A stretch of DNA of 64,000 nt from Arthrobacter hankyongi (GCF_022012395.1 NZ_JAKLTQ010000013.1:1-64000); one strand, 5' to 3'. Numbered from the stretch's first letter, positions 16,565 to 26,083 are shown. The notes: generated from the letters alone by a model not told the origin. Numbers and translations are program-made.

Positions 16565-16603
16565 GATCCGTGCGGTGGGCCTTTGACGCCCACCGCACGG
16601 ATC
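16565..16603. terminator. 16-bp perfect stem-loop after the ABM gene
   Basis: GATCCGTGCGGTGGGC pairs perfectly with its complement across a 7-nt loop, 25 nt after the stop. A short AT-rich tail follows. It most likely ends the plus-strand transcript. Confidence 0.8.
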
Positions 16604-16648
16604 ATATTCCTTGTAGGGCAAGCGGGTAGAGGCTAGGCTACTCAAAGT

Positions 16649-16670
16649 CCAAATCAAAATTTTGATTTGG
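16649..16670. repeat. AT-rich 22-bp perfect palindrome
   Basis: CCAAATCAAAA is followed directly by its exact reverse complement. It sits between two convergent terminators, in an A/T-rich patch unlike its surroundings. No gene start is clearly downstream on either strand. Confidence 0.7.
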
Positions 16671-16705
16671 AGCAAATTTGGAGTTGGAGGACCCCGGGCA
16701 TGAAA

Positions 16706-16741
16706 GCGGCGGCGGCCCCTTCGCAAAGGGGCCGCCGCCGT
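16706..16741 (-). terminator. terminator of the purSQL operon
   Basis: CGGCGGCGGCCCCT pairs with AGGGGCCGCCGCCG around a 6-nt loop, about 23 nt after the purL stop; on the minus strand it is followed by CTTTC. Confidence 0.75.
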
Positions 16742-16763
16742 TACCTGTTCCTGAAGCGGAAGG

Positions 16764-19169
16764 TTAGGCGAAGTACTTGGGCAGGGTGCCCTCGTGCGCT
16801 TCCTTCAGCTCGGCCAGCGGCAGGCTGAACTGGCCCTGGAAGTCCAGCGCCTCGTTCTGCGTGTCCACCACGCCGATCCGCAGGTGCGCGAAGCCCCGGG
16901 CAGTGCACATGTCCTTGAACCGGACCTCTTCGCTGCGGGCCACGGCGACGACGGCGCGGGCCTGGGATTCGCTGAACAGCGCGGTGAACAGGTCCACGCC
17001 GTCGCGTTCGCACAGCTCGCCCAGGCCGATCCGGGCGCCGACGCCGAAGCGCAGGGCCATCTCGGACAGGGCCGCGGCGAGGCCGCCCTCGGACAGGTCG
17101 TGCGCGGCGTCGATCATGCCGTCGCGCGAGGCGTTGATCAGCAGCTCGCCGAGCAGCTTCTCGGCCGCCAGGTCCAGCACCGGCGGCTTGCCGCCGAGGT
17201 GCCCGCGCAGGTTGGCCCATTCGGAGCCGTCCAGTTCGTCCCGGGTGGTGCCCATCAGGTAGATCGCCTGGCCGTCCTCGCGCCAGCCCGACGGCGTGCG
17301 GCGGGCGACGTCGTCGAACTTGCCCAGCACGCCGACCACCGGGGTCGGGTGGATGGCCACGCCGCCGGTCTGGTTGTACAGCGAGACGTTGCCGCCGGTG
17401 ACCGGCACGCCCAGCGTCATGCAGGCGTCGGAGAGCCCGCGCACGGCCTCGGCGAACTGCCACATCACCTCGGGGTCCTCCGGGGAACCGAAGTTCAGGC
17501 AGTCGGTGACCGCCATCGGCACGGCGCCGGCGGTGGCGACGTTGCGGTAGGACTCGGCCAGCGCCAGCTGGGCGCCGGTGTACGGGTCCAGGTAGGCGTA
17601 GCGGCCGTTGCAGTCGGTGGACAGCGCCACGCCCATGCCGGTGGTTTCGTCCACGCGGATGACCCCGGCGTCGTCGGGCATCGCCAGCGCGGTGTTGCCG
17701 CGCACGTAGCGGTCGTACTGGTTGGTGATCCAGTCCTTGGCGCACATGTTCGGGGAGGCCATCAGCTCCAGCACCGCAGCCTTGAGCTCCTCGCCGGAGG
17801 CGGGACGGGAGGCGTCGGCGGCCGAGCCGGCGAAGGCGTCCGCCTGCACGCCGTCGAGCCACTCGGGGCGGTGGTATGGGCGCTCGTAGACCGGGCCCTC
17901 GTGGGCCACGGTGCGCGGATCCACGTCCACGATGGTCTCGCCGTTCCAGTCGATGATCAGCCGGCCGGTGCCGGTGACCTCGCCGAGCCAGGAGTACTCC
18001 ACGTTCCACTTGGCCAGGATCGCCTCGAACGCCTCGACGTTCTGCGGCGTCACCACGGCCATCATGCGTTCCTGCGACTCGGACATCAGGATTTCGCCCG
18101 GGGTCAGGGTCGGGTCACGCAGCAGCACGGAGGTCAGCTCGATGTGCATGCCGCCGTCGCCGTTGGAGGCCAGTTCGGAGGTGGCGCAGGAGATGCCCGC
18201 GGCGCCGAGGTCCTGGATGCCTTCCACCACGGAGGCCTTGAACAGCTCCAGGCAGCACTCGATCAGCACCTTCTCGGCGAACGGGTCGCCCACCTGGACG
18301 GCCGGGCGCTTGGCCGGCTTGGAGTCGTCGAAGGACTCCGAGGCCAGCACCGAGGCGCCGCCGATGCCGTCGCCGCCGGTGCGCGCGCCGAAGAGCACCA
18401 CCTTGTTGCCGGCGCCGGAGGCGTTGGCCAGCCGGATGTCCTCGTGCCGCATCACGCCCACGGCCAGCGCGTTCACCAGCGGGTTGCCCTGGTAGACCGA
18501 GTCGAAGACCACTTCGCCGCCGATGTTGGGCAGGCCCAGGCTGTTGCCGTAGCCGCCGATGCCGGCCACGATCCCGTGGACCAGGCGGGCGGTGTCCGGG
18601 TGGTCCACGGCGCCGAAGCGCAGCGGGTCCATCACGGCCACCGGCCGGGCACCCATCGAGATGATGTCGCGGACAATGCCACCGATGCCGGTGGCGGCGC
18701 CCTGGTAGGGCTCCACGAAGGACGGGTGGTTGTGGGACTCGACCTTGAAGGTCACGGCCCAGCCGTCGCCGAGGTTGGTGACGCCGGCGTTCTCGCCGAT
18801 GCCCACCAGCATGTCCTTCTTCATCTCCTCGGTGACCTTGTCGCCGAACTGGCGCAGGTGCACCTTGGAGGACTTGTAGGAGCAGTGCTCGCTCCACATC
18901 ACCGAGTACATCGCCAGCTCGGCGGCGGTGGGGCGGCGGCCGAGGATCTCGACCACGCGGTTGTACTCGTCTTCCTTCAGGCCCAGTTCGGCCCAGGGCA
19001 GCGGGGTGTCCGGGGTGGCCGCGGCGTGTTCGACCGTGTCGATGTTGAACTTGCGGCCCTCGATATGTTCGACGGCGTCGGCCGGGCCGCCGAGGTGGTG
19101 CCCGTGCTCGTTCCGGGCCTCGGCGGGGGTCTCCAGCCGGCTCTGGACTCGCTGGTTAAGGTCGCTCAT
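16764..19169 (-). CDS. purL: phosphoribosylformylglycinamidine synthase subunit PurL
   Basis: 801-residue small-type FGAM synthase subunit of de novo purine synthesis, converting FGAR, ATP and ammonia to FGAM with PurQ and PurS. Visible are the N-terminal linker, [17 protein letters not shown] with the catalytic His region, [24 protein letters not shown] (substrate and ATP site, quoted in part: [17 protein letters not shown]), [14 protein letters not shown], and the second AIRS-like half with [18 protein letters not shown]. About 40 residues longer than many homologues because of an N-terminal extension. The ATG overlaps the purQ stop by one base. Confidence 0.97.
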   Translation of the reverse strand: MSDLNQRVQSRLETPAEARNEHGHHLGGPADAVEHIEGRKFNIDTVEHAAATPDTPLPWAELGLKEDEYNRVVEILGRRPTAAELAMYSVMWSEHCSYKSSKVHLRQFGDKVTEEMKKDMLVGIGENAGVTNLGDGWAVTFKVESHNHPSFVEPYQGAATGIGGIVRDIISMGARPVAVMDPLRFGAVDHPDTARLVHGIVAGIGGYGNSLGLPNIGGEVVFDSVYQGNPLVNALAVGVMRHEDIRLANASGAGNKVVLFGARTGGDGIGGASVLASESFDDSKPAKRPAVQVGDPFAEKVLIECCLELFKASVVEGIQDLGAAGISCATSELASNGDGGMHIELTSVLLRDPTLTPGEILMSESQERMMAVVTPQNVEAFEAILAKWNVEYSWLGEVTGTGRLIIDWNGETIVDVDPRTVAHEGPVYERPYHRPEWLDGVQADAFAGSAADASRPASGEELKAAVLELMASPNMCAKDWITNQYDRYVRGNTALAMPDDAGVIRVDETTGMGVALSTDCNGRYAYLDPYTGAQLALAESYRNVATAGAVPMAVTDCLNFGSPEDPEVMWQFAEAVRGLSDACMTLGVPVTGGNVSLYNQTGGVAIHPTPVVGVLGKFDDVARRTPSGWREDGQAIYLMGTTRDELDGSEWANLRGHLGGKPPVLDLAAEKLLGELLINASRDGMIDAAHDLSEGGLAAALSEMALRFGVGARIGLGELCERDGVDLFTALFSESQARAVVAVARSEEVRFKDMCTARGFAHLRIGVVDTQNEALDFQGQFSLPLAELKEAHEGTLPKYFA

Positions 19170-19939
19170 CAGTTGGCCCCCACGATCTTCTTCAAAACAG
19201 AGGTGAACATGCCCAGTCCGTCGGTACCGCCGCGCACGCCGACGGGGCCGAAGGCCGAGGAGTCCGGGCCGTAGCCGGCCTCCACCGCGTGCTCGGGGTG
19301 CGGCATCAGGCCGACGACGTTGCCCGCGGCGTTGGTGATGCCGGCGATGTCGCGGCGGGAGCCGTTGGGATTCACGTCCACGTAGCGGAACACCACGCGG
19401 CCCTCGCCCTCGAGCTCGTCCAGGGTCTTCTCGTCCGCGACGTACTGGCCGTCCTGGTTCTTCAGCGGCACCACGATCTCGGACCCGGCGGCGTACTCGG
19501 CGGTCCAGGCGGTGGAGTTGTTCTCCACCCGCAGCTTCTGGTCCCGGCAAACGAAGTGCAGGTGGTTGTTCTTGATCATCGAGCCGGGCAGCAGGTGCGC
19601 CTCGGTGAGGACCTGGAAGCCGTTGCAGATGCCCAGCACGGGCAGCCCGCCCTTGGCGCCGTCAACGACCTGTTCCATTACCGGCGCGAAGCGGGAGATG
19701 GCGCCGGCGCGCAGGTAGTCGCCGTAGGAGAAGCCGCCGGGCAGGATGACCGCGTCCACGCCCTGCAGGTCATGGTCGCCGTGCCAGAGGCTGACCGCGG
19801 TGCCGCCGGCCAGCCGCACGGCGCGGGCGGCGTCGGCGTCGTCGAGCGTGCCGGGGAAGGTGATGACGCCGATCCGGGCGCCGGACAGGCCCGCGTCGGG
19901 GGCGGGCGAGAAGTCGCCGATCAGGGGAGTCTCGCTCAT
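19169..19939 (-). CDS. purQ: phosphoribosylformylglycinamidine synthase glutaminase subunit PurQ
   Basis: 256-residue class I glutamine amidotransferase that supplies ammonia to PurL. The nucleophile Cys is in GICNGFQ (residue 105), the oxyanion strand is [13 protein letters not shown], and the catalytic His-Glu pair is in MPHPEHAVE. About 25 residues longer than B. subtilis PurQ because of N-terminal and loop extensions. Overlaps purS and purL by one base on each side, so the three subunits are translated together. Confidence 0.97.
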   Translation of the reverse strand: MSETPLIGDFSPAPDAGLSGARIGVITFPGTLDDADAARAVRLAGGTAVSLWHGDHDLQGVDAVILPGGFSYGDYLRAGAISRFAPVMEQVVDGAKGGLPVLGICNGFQVLTEAHLLPGSMIKNNHLHFVCRDQKLRVENNSTAWTAEYAAGSEIVVPLKNQDGQYVADEKTLDELEGEGRVVFRYVDVNPNGSRRDIAGITNAAGNVVGLMPHPEHAVEAGYGPDSSAFGPVGVRGGTDGLGMFTSVLKKIVGAN

Positions 19940-20211
19940 TACTCGCTGACCCCGATGGTGGCGTCCTTGACGACCTCGACCCGGGTGACGTCCTCGATCA
20001 CCGGGTTGGACAGCAGCGTGACGGCCGCGTGGCGGGCCTGCTCGAGGACCTCCTCGGTGACCTCGCCGTCCACGGTCAGTTCGAACCGCTTGCCCTGGCG
20101 GACGGCGCTGAAACCCGTCTGGCCCAGGCGCTGCAGCGCACCGGCAATGGCCTTACCCTGCGGATCGAGGATTTCGGGTTTGGGCATGACATCGACAATG
20201 ATCCGGGGCAT
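19939..20211 (-). CDS. purS: phosphoribosylformylglycinamidine synthase subunit PurS
   Basis: 90-residue PurS, the bridging subunit of the three-part FGAM synthase. [20 protein letters not shown], the [17 protein letters not shown] strand pair and the C-terminal [12 protein letters not shown] are characteristic. The chosen ATG at 20211 is preceded by AGGAG at the right distance; an in-frame extension further upstream has no such site. First gene of the operon. Confidence 0.95.
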   Translation of the reverse strand: MPRIIVDVMPKPEILDPQGKAIAGALQRLGQTGFSAVRQGKRFELTVDGEVTEEVLEQARHAAVTLLSNPVIEDVTRVEVVKDATIGVSE

Positions 20212-20292
20212 CCGGTAACTCCTGTGCGTGGGGCAGTGTGGATCTTCCAGGGAAGCTGGGCAGTCCCATTCTACCGGGCCTACCATAAGGCC

Positions 20293-20415
20293 ATGGCCGA
20301 GAGACCTAAGTCACTTCTGCTCCCTATCCTGGCCGCCGCCGTGGTGGCCGGCCTGGCCCGGATGGTGATCCAGAAGATCAAACAGGACCGCCGGCTGCGC
20401 CAGGCAGGACGCTAG
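20293..20415 (+). CDS. small single-span membrane protein
   Basis: 40 residues: a hydrophobic stretch LLLPILAAAVVAGLARMVI flanked by a short polar N-terminus and a strongly basic C-terminus (KIKQDRRLRQAGR), so an N-out/C-in span is predicted. The stop overlaps the stop of the convergent lipoprotein gene, which fits a real gene end. AAGG lies before the ATG. Unknown function and too short for a family assignment. Confidence 0.5.
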   Translation: MAERPKSLLLPILAAAVVAGLARMVIQKIKQDRRLRQAGR

Positions 20416-20978
20416 ACGCCGGGACCGAAGTCCCCGAACAGCGCCTGCATGGCCTGCCATTCGGCGATCCGGCAGCCGTCGGTCAGGGAGAACACCTTGT
20501 CCACCGGCTTGCCGTTCAGTGTGCCGGTGACGCGCGCCTGCTGCGGTCCGCCGTACTGCTGCGTGCAGGCCCGGTTGGGGTTCGGCGGCGCAAAGAAGAC
20601 CGCGTCGCCGGACTTGGCCAGCGCGGCGCACGCGGCCTCCGGGTTGCTGACGGTGGACTTGGCCGTGGGCCGGGAGTCCACGCAGACCAGCACCTGCTCC
20701 TGGCTGCCGGCCACCCCCTGGGTGGACATCACGATCTTCAGGCTGGCATCGGTCACGGCGGCTCCCTTGGTTGGTCCCGGGCTCGACGGCGGTGTGGCCG
20801 GGGGCGGGGTTCCCGGCGCCGGCTGCGTGGCCGGCGGCGGTGTGGTGGCCGAGGGCGACGGCGCGGGCCCGCCGGGACCGCCGCAGCCGGCCAGCAGCAG
20901 GGCGATCCCGGCCGCCGCCGCGGCGGCCTTGGGGAGTACCCGGAGGAATGTGTGGTGCCGGCACTGCGTCATGGTCAT
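20412..20978 (-). CDS. lipoprotein with an SSI-like (subtilisin inhibitor) domain
   Basis: 188 residues. A signal sequence ends in lipobox LLLAGC (Cys 32), followed by a Pro/Ser/Thr linker of about 40 residues. The globular part has exactly four Cys (VLVCVD, AACAAL, ACTQQYGG, DGCRIAEW), the number needed for the two disulfides of Streptomyces subtilisin inhibitor. ACTQQYGGP..ARVTGTLNGKPVD and SLTDGCRIAEWQ resemble the C-terminal part of SSI-type proteins. If correct it is a membrane-anchored serine-protease inhibitor. A large subtilase lies 1.2 kb away. Domain call is by eye. Confidence 0.65.
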   Translation of the reverse strand: MTMTQCRHHTFLRVLPKAAAAAAGIALLLAGCGGPGGPAPSPSATTPPPATQPAPGTPPPATPPSSPGPTKGAAVTDASLKIVMSTQGVAGSQEQVLVCVDSRPTAKSTVSNPEAACAALAKSGDAVFFAPPNPNRACTQQYGGPQQARVTGTLNGKPVDKVFSLTDGCRIAEWQAMQALFGDFGPGV

Positions 20979-21950
20979 TCACCCAATCGGTTCATCCGGT
21001 AGGTCCGGGCCGCGTCCGGGCTTCGGTTCCTGCACCGCGTCCAGTGCCCGGAGCAGCCTGCCGCGCAGTACCTGTGCCTCGGCGGCGAAGGCCCGCTGTG
21101 CCGCAGCATAGCGCGCCCGCCCCGGCGCCGTCTCGATCTCGATCGCGTCGTAGCCCCAGCCGGACAGATCGTACGGGGAGGCCTGCATGTCCATTTCCCG
21201 GATCCGCCAGGCCAGCTCGAAGCAGTCCAGCACCAGTTCGCCCGGCAGCGCCGGGGCGAGCTTGTAGGCCCACTTGTACAGGTCCATGTTGGCGTGCAGG
21301 CAGCCGGGCTGTTCCATCAGGCGCTGGTTCTCCCGGGTGGGCCGCAGGGTGTTCAGCGGCACCGCCTGCGGGGCATAGAAGCGGAAGGCGTCGAAGTGCG
21401 AGCAGCCGATCCGGCTGGCCTCCACCACCGCGTCCGTCCCGTCCGCGCCCAGCCGCAGGTCCAGGTAGTCGTGCCGGATCCCGTTGGCCGCGGACTTGTA
21501 GGCCATCGCCCACTCGTGCAGCCCGAAGCAGGAGAACCGGGCCGGCCGGGCGGCGGTGCCGGCCAGGATGATCCGGACGAAGTCCACCGTGGCGGACCGG
21601 TCGGCCAGGAACGCCGCGGTGTCGAAGGCGGCCGCGGCGGTATCCGGGGCCAGGCCGGCGTCGAGCCGTTCGCCGTCGGTCAGGCCGCGGTAGTACTTCC
21701 AGCCGGCCCGTTCGGCCGCCGCGGGACCGGCCACCACCGTGCCGGCCCCGGGGTGCCAGCGCTGCAGCTGGCCCGGCTTGTGGTTGTAGTAGGTGAAGAG
21801 GAAATCCTCCACCGGATGCCGGCGGCCGGCCGAGCGGCGCTGCAGGTACGGTTCGGTGAACCTGCCGGCCCGCCGCCGGTGGGCCTCGGCGCGGGCCAGC
21901 CACTGCCGCTCGGGCAGGACGGCCGGCCGGACGGACGGGGTCTGACGCAT
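20979..21950 (-). CDS. conserved actinobacterial protein, often labelled 3-methyladenine DNA glycosylase
   Basis: 323 residues. HPVEDFLFTYYNHKPGQLQRWHPG, CFGLHEWAMAYK, SHFDAFRFYAP and DMQASPYDLSGWG are strongly patterned conserved blocks. Proteins of this type in actinobacteria commonly carry the label 3-methyladenine DNA glycosylase, but I see no helix-hairpin-helix or other glycosylase motif that supports it. The many His, Trp and Tyr residues suggest an enzyme. It ends directly before the ATG of the SSI-like lipoprotein gene, so the two may be co-transcribed. Confidence 0.72.
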   Translation of the reverse strand: MRQTPSVRPAVLPERQWLARAEAHRRRAGRFTEPYLQRRSAGRRHPVEDFLFTYYNHKPGQLQRWHPGAGTVVAGPAAAERAGWKYYRGLTDGERLDAGLAPDTAAAAFDTAAFLADRSATVDFVRIILAGTAARPARFSCFGLHEWAMAYKSAANGIRHDYLDLRLGADGTDAVVEASRIGCSHFDAFRFYAPQAVPLNTLRPTRENQRLMEQPGCLHANMDLYKWAYKLAPALPGELVLDCFELAWRIREMDMQASPYDLSGWGYDAIEIETAPGRARYAAAQRAFAAEAQVLRGRLLRALDAVQEPKPGRGPDLPDEPIG

Positions 21951-22077
21951 GCCCCTATTATCGCAGCACGGCGCGCTTTGCAGCAGGCAGACCCATTATC
22001 ATCCGCGCCCGCAGTGGTCAATGGTTGCATATGGAAACAGGCCAAGCGCTGCTGGTGAATTCGGCCCCAACACGCCG

Positions 22078-22106
22078 TTGACATGGCCCAATAGCTTCAT
22101 AGGGAT
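22078..22106 (+). promoter_or_regulatory. possible promoter of the subtilase gene
   Basis: TTGACA at 22078-22083 is a perfect -35 hexamer. About 17 nt later a weak -10 (AGGGAT or TAGGGA) follows. The subtilase start is about 95 nt downstream. Only the -35 is convincing. Confidence 0.35.
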
Positions 22107-22197
22107 TCCCGGATGGAGTATTTTTGGCTCAAACTAGGTCTGCGCGATGAGGCCGAGTTGGTCTGGCTCTGAAACAGGTGAAAGGCGGCTCCCTCTC

Positions 22198-25100
22198 ATG
22201 AAAACGCAAGGCATAGGCTTTGTGCGCAGGCCGCGGCTGCGCGCCGCCCTGACGCTGGCCTTAGGCAGTGCCCTGATGTTCTCCTCCGGCGCCGCCGCCA
22301 CCGCCGTACCCACGCAGGATGGGAAGACCGCCCCGGCGGACCCGAAGGTGGACCCCGGGGCGGTGCCCGAGCCGTACGAGGACGGCCGCTACATCGTGAT
22401 GCTGGACGCGGATCCGCTGGCCACCTACGACGGCGGCGTGGCCGGGCTGCCGGCCACGAAGCCGGCCGAGGGGGAAGGGCTCGACGACGAGAGCCCCAAC
22501 GCCGTCAAGTACCGGCAGCACCTCGAGCGCGAGCAGCAGCAGCTGGCGCAGTCCGAAGGCGTCAAGATCAGCGCCAGCTTCACGACGGCCGTCAACGGTT
22601 TCGTGGCGAACCTGAGCGGGCTGCAGGCTGCCGCGCTGACCAAGGCCGCCGGGGTCGCCGTCGTGGCCAAGGACCAGAAGTTCCAGCCGGACTATTCGAG
22701 CACCGAGTTCCTGGGCCTGCCCGGCGGCAAGGGCGTCTGGAAGCAGCAGTTCGGTTCGGAGAAGAAGGCCGGGGCCGGCACCGTCGTCGGCGTCCTGGAC
22801 ACCGGCTACACGCCGGACAACCCGTTCTTCGCCGGGGACAAGGTTGAGCCGCTCAAGGGCAAGCAGCGGCCCGTGGTCGGGGCGCCCTACCTCAACGCGG
22901 ACGGCGAGATCGCCATGCTCAAGGCGGACGGCTCCGTATTCAAGGGCAAGTGCCAGGCCGGCGAGTCCGGTTCCGGGTTCAACGGCACCGAGTGCAACAG
23001 CAAGGTGCTCGGTGCCCGCTACTACGCCGAGGAGTTCCTCACGGACCCGCAAACCGGCGGCAAGGGGCCCAAGGAATCGATCTCGCCGCTGGACACCGAA
23101 GGGCACGGCACCCATACCGCCAGCACCGCGGCGGGCAACTTCGGGGTGAAGACCGAAGTGGGCGGGCGCAACTTCGGCATCGGCTCCGGCGTGGCGCCGG
23201 CGGCGAAGGTTGCCGTCTACAAGATCTGCTGGACCGGGGCGAACCCGGGCGCCAGCGGCTGCTACACCTCCGCCGCGGTCGCCGCCATCGACCAGGCGGT
23301 CCGGGACGGCGTGGACGTGCTGAACTTCTCCATCTCGGGCGACAACACCACCATCAGCGACCCGGTGGCGATGGCCTTCCTGTCCGCCGCGCGGATGGGG
23401 ATTTTCATCTCCGCCTCGGCCGGCAACGAAGGCCCCGCGTCCGCCACGGTCAACCACAGCGCCCCGTGGATTACCACCGTGGGGGCCAGCACCTTCTCCA
23501 ATGCGCTGCAGGGCACCGTGGAACTCTCCGACGGCAGCAAGTACCGCGGCGCCTCGATCATGAACAAGGAAGTGAAGAAGGCGGGCATCCTGCTTTCCAG
23601 CGACGCCCCGGTGGCCGACGACGGCAACCCGGCCACGGACGAGGTCAACGACGCCCGGCTCTGCATCCCGGGCAAGCTCAACAAGGCCAAGGTCAAGGGC
23701 AAGATCGTCGTCTGCGTCCGCGGCGTCAATCCCCGCGTGGACAAGTCCGAGGCCGTCAAGCAGGCCGGCGGCGTGGGCATGGTGCTGGTCAACCTGACGC
23801 CGAATTCGCTGGATCTGGACCTGCACGCGGTGCCGACGGTGCACATCAACGACCCGGGCATCGTGGACAAGGTCGCCGGCAATCCGAAGCTGACCGCCGC
23901 GCTGGTGGACCACGACACGACCGGGAAGAAGGAGCCCCCGCTCCCGCAGATGGCCGCCTTCTCCTCGCGCGGCCCGTCCAACGCCGTGAATTCGGACCTG
24001 CTCAAGCCGGACTTGGCCGCCCCGGGCGTCGGGGTGCTGGCCGGGGTGTCCCCGATCAACGGCGGGGAGGAATTCGGTTTCCTCTCGGGCACCTCCATGG
24101 CTGCTCCCCAGGTGGCGGGCCTCGGGGCCCTGCTGCTGGCCAAGAATCCCGACTGGTCGCCCGCGATCGTCAAGTCGGCGCTGATGACCACCGCGGCGGA
24201 CGTGGTCACCGATAACGGCTCGGTCAACCATGACAACTTCGCCACCGGGGCCGGCGAGGTGGACCCGGAGCGGATGGCCAGCCCCGGGCTGGCCTACGAT
24301 GCCAGCCTGAGCGACTGGGCCGGCCTGCTGCAGGGATCGGGCATCAACCTAGGCATGGACCCGAAGATCAACATCGCGGCCAAGGACGCCAATGTGCCCT
24401 CGTTCGCGCTTGGGACGCTGGTCGGCGAGGTATCGGTGAAGCGGACCGTGACAGCCCTGGAAGCCGGCCGCTACACGGTCTCCGCGGACGTGCCGGGCAT
24501 CGAGGTCCGGGTGGAGCCGGCCGTGCTGAAGCTGGACAAGGGGGACAAGGCCAGCTTTACCGTGACCTTCAAGAACGCGGGCGCGGCCTTCGGTGAATTC
24601 GCCATGGGCGAGCTGATCTGGTCGGGCGCCGGCCGGACGGTGACGTCGCCGGTGGCGGTCCGGCCGGTGGCCGTGCGGGCGCAGCAAAGCGTCGTCGTGC
24701 AGTCCGAGGGGACCAAGGGCGAGGCTGCCATCAAGGTGCAGTCGGGCACCAATGACCCGCTCGACCTCACCGTGGCCGGCCTGGCCAAGGCCGATGCCCT
24801 GACCGGCGAGCGGACGCCGGAACCCGGGCTGATCAACGATGCCAGCGCGCTGGTGTCCCGGCTGGTGGTTCCCGAGGGTGCCGCGCTGGCGCGGATGGGC
24901 ATCGATGCGGCGACGAAGGGTGCGGACTGGGACCTGTACGTGGTCACGCCGACCGGCGAGATGCTGCAGTCCACCGCTGCGGGGTCCAAGGAAGAGGTGC
25001 TGATCACCGCCCCCGAGCCTGGAGTCTACGGCGTGTACGCCCACCTGTACGCAGCGCCGGAGGGGGCCACGCAGGCCAGCGCGACGCTGCACACCGCCGC

Positions 25101-25272
25101 GGTCACCTCGGACGCGGGCAACCTCGGAGTGGATCCGGATCCGCTGGAGCTGGCCAACGGGCAGTCCGGCGAGGTCCGGGCCCACTGGAACGGACTGGAC
25201 AGCGGCAGCTGGACCGGGCTAGTCCGGTTTGGGGACAGCGCGGGCACCGCCCTGACGGTGAACATCCCCTGA
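22198..25272 (+). CDS. secreted subtilisin-like serine protease (S8) with I9 propeptide and PA domain
   Basis: 1024 residues. A signal peptide ends after about residue 36 (SGAAATA). An I9-type propeptide follows (GRYIVMLDADPL to about 165). The catalytic triad is Asp201 (GVLDTGY), His303 (EGHGTHTAS) and Ser633 (GTSMAAPQVAG), with oxyanion Asn410 (SASAGNEG). A PA domain is inserted between His and Ser (RLCIPGKLNKAKVKGKIVVC to about 560), the layout of cucumisin-like subtilases. The C-terminal 370 residues are beta-rich, Fn3-like and bacterial pre-peptidase-like, without a sortase signal, so the enzyme is probably released. Start at 22198 gives a clean signal peptide. Confidence 0.95.
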   Translation: MKTQGIGFVRRPRLRAALTLALGSALMFSSGAAATAVPTQDGKTAPADPKVDPGAVPEPYEDGRYIVMLDADPLATYDGGVAGLPATKPAEGEGLDDESPNAVKYRQHLEREQQQLAQSEGVKISASFTTAVNGFVANLSGLQAAALTKAAGVAVVAKDQKFQPDYSSTEFLGLPGGKGVWKQQFGSEKKAGAGTVVGVLDTGYTPDNPFFAGDKVEPLKGKQRPVVGAPYLNADGEIAMLKADGSVFKGKCQAGESGSGFNGTECNSKVLGARYYAEEFLTDPQTGGKGPKESISPLDTEGHGTHTASTAAGNFGVKTEVGGRNFGIGSGVAPAAKVAVYKICWTGANPGASGCYTSAAVAAIDQAVRDGVDVLNFSISGDNTTISDPVAMAFLSAARMGIFISASAGNEGPASATVNHSAPWITTVGASTFSNALQGTVELSDGSKYRGASIMNKEVKKAGILLSSDAPVADDGNPATDEVNDARLCIPGKLNKAKVKGKIVVCVRGVNPRVDKSEAVKQAGGVGMVLVNLTPNSLDLDLHAVPTVHINDPGIVDKVAGNPKLTAALVDHDTTGKKEPPLPQMAAFSSRGPSNAVNSDLLKPDLAAPGVGVLAGVSPINGGEEFGFLSGTSMAAPQVAGLGALLLAKNPDWSPAIVKSALMTTAADVVTDNGSVNHDNFATGAGEVDPERMASPGLAYDASLSDWAGLLQGSGINLGMDPKINIAAKDANVPSFALGTLVGEVSVKRTVTALEAGRYTVSADVPGIEVRVEPAVLKLDKGDKASFTVTFKNAGAAFGEFAMGELIWSGAGRTVTSPVAVRPVAVRAQQSVVVQSEGTKGEAAIKVQSGTNDPLDLTVAGLAKADALTGERTPEPGLINDASALVSRLVVPEGAALARMGIDAATKGADWDLYVVTPTGEMLQSTAAGSKEEVLITAPEPGVYGVYAHLYAAPEGATQASATLHTAAVTSDAGNLGVDPDPLELANGQSGEVRAHWNGLDSGSWTGLVRFGDSAGTALTVNIP

Positions 25273-25300
25273 GAGTGGGGCGCTCCCGCCCACTCTCAGG
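25268..25300. terminator. bidirectional stem-loop between subtilase and ohrR-like gene
   Basis: CCTGAGAGTGGG pairs perfectly with CCCACTCTCAGG (12 pairs, 9-nt loop). The left arm includes the subtilase stop codon. It can serve both convergent genes. Confidence 0.75.
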
Positions 25301-25315
25301 GGGCGCCTGAGCCGC

Positions 25316-25774
25316 TCAGTCGGCGGCCAGGGCCAGTTGGGAGGCGCGGATCAGCTCCCGCATGGAGCCGTTCAGCTCCCGCAGCGCATCGCGGTCCAGG
25401 CCCAGCCGCTGAAGCATGGTGCCCGGCACGGAGAGCGCCTGCTGGCGCAGCGCGGCGCCGTCGGCGGTCAGCCCGACGGCGAGTGACCGCTCGTTGCCGG
25501 CGACCCGGCTGCGCGTGACCAGGCCCGCGGCCTCCAGCCGCTTGAGCATGGGGGAGAGGGTGGCCGGTTCCTGCAGCAGCGCCTCGGAGAGGTCCTTGAC
25601 CGTGCGCGGGCTCTGCTCCCACAACGCGAGCATGACCAGGTACTGCGGATGGGTCAGGCCCAGCTCCTCGAGGACCGGCCGGTAGGCGGCCACCACGCTG
25701 CGTGAGGCCACCGACAGAGCGAAACACAGCTGGTGCTCCAGCAGGAGGTCTTCTTCGCCTGCAGGCTGGGTCAT
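25316..25774 (-). CDS. MarR-family regulator, OhrR type
   Basis: 152 residues, winged helix. EEDLLLEHQLCFALSVASR carries the single reactive Cys (residue 17) of OhrR organic-peroxide sensors, followed by YRPVLEELGLTHPQYLVMLALWE and the DNA-recognition region TVKDLSEALLQEPATLSPMLKRLEAAGLV. In the OhrR family, oxidation of this Cys by organic hydroperoxides releases DNA. The usual partner Ohr peroxidase is not adjacent. Instead the gene is divergent from a small unknown protein, with an operator-like palindrome between. A TTG 18 nt upstream is an alternative start. Confidence 0.82.
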   Translation of the reverse strand: MTQPAGEEDLLLEHQLCFALSVASRSVVAAYRPVLEELGLTHPQYLVMLALWEQSPRTVKDLSEALLQEPATLSPMLKRLEAAGLVTRSRVAGNERSLAVGLTADGAALRQQALSVPGTMLQRLGLDRDALRELNGSMRELIRASQLALAAD

Positions 25775-25795
25775 GGGATCACATCCGTTCAAATA

Positions 25796-25809
25796 GTTAA
25801 TGCACTAAC
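25796..25809. promoter_or_regulatory. operator-like palindrome between the OhrR-type gene and the small-protein gene
   Basis: GTTAATGCACTAAC is an imperfect palindrome (12 of 14 positions self-complementary), in an AT-rich patch 22 nt before the regulator start and 65 nt before the divergent start. The size suits a MarR dimer; binding is inferred. Confidence 0.5.
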
Positions 25810-25873
25810 AGTTAGCGTAATATGGCAATGTCGGGGAGTCCACCGGCGGACAACTGGAAGAAAGGGCCGCGTT

Positions 25874-26083
25874 ATGGCAGAGAAGAAGTCGTTGTCGCAA
25901 CGGTTTATGGACCTCACGGGCAAGCTGCGGATGATCTTCGGGCCGGCCCAGAAGAGCGGCGTGGACCATCCGATGACGGAGGCGAACCAGGAGCTGCTCA
26001 AGCAGCGCGAGGCCGAGGCCTCCCAGTGGGAAACCGTGAAGCGGCCGGACGGCAGCACGTACATCGTGCCCAAAAAGCTGTAG
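25874..26083 (+). CDS. small protein of unknown function, paralogue 1
   Basis: 69 residues, charged, no signal or membrane segment. RFMDLTGKLRMIFGPAQ is closely matched by RFMTMTDKTRKVWGPAD in the next gene, and both then carry an acidic helix. The C-terminus ETVKRPDGSTYIVPKK looks like a short beta-hairpin. ATG at 25874. The promoter region is shared with an OhrR-type regulator, so peroxide-responsive expression is possible. I do not recognise the family. Confidence 0.68.
   Translation: MAEKKSLSQRFMDLTGKLRMIFGPAQKSGVDHPMTEANQELLKQREAEASQWETVKRPDGSTYIVPKKL

Noticed and set aside
16700-16830. Possible small gene starting at an ATG after GGAGG near 16700
   Set aside because: The frame runs through the purSQL terminator and the end of purL and codes for Arg/Ala-rich sequence without pattern.
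16794-19274. 826-codon plus-strand frame opposite purL
   Set aside because: Composition rich in His, Gln, Gly and Val with no motif; purL on the other strand explains the sequence fully.
20979-21950. Confident naming as 3-methyladenine DNA glycosylase
   Set aside because: I see no glycosylase motif; the label may come from annotation transfer, so I kept it only as a remark.
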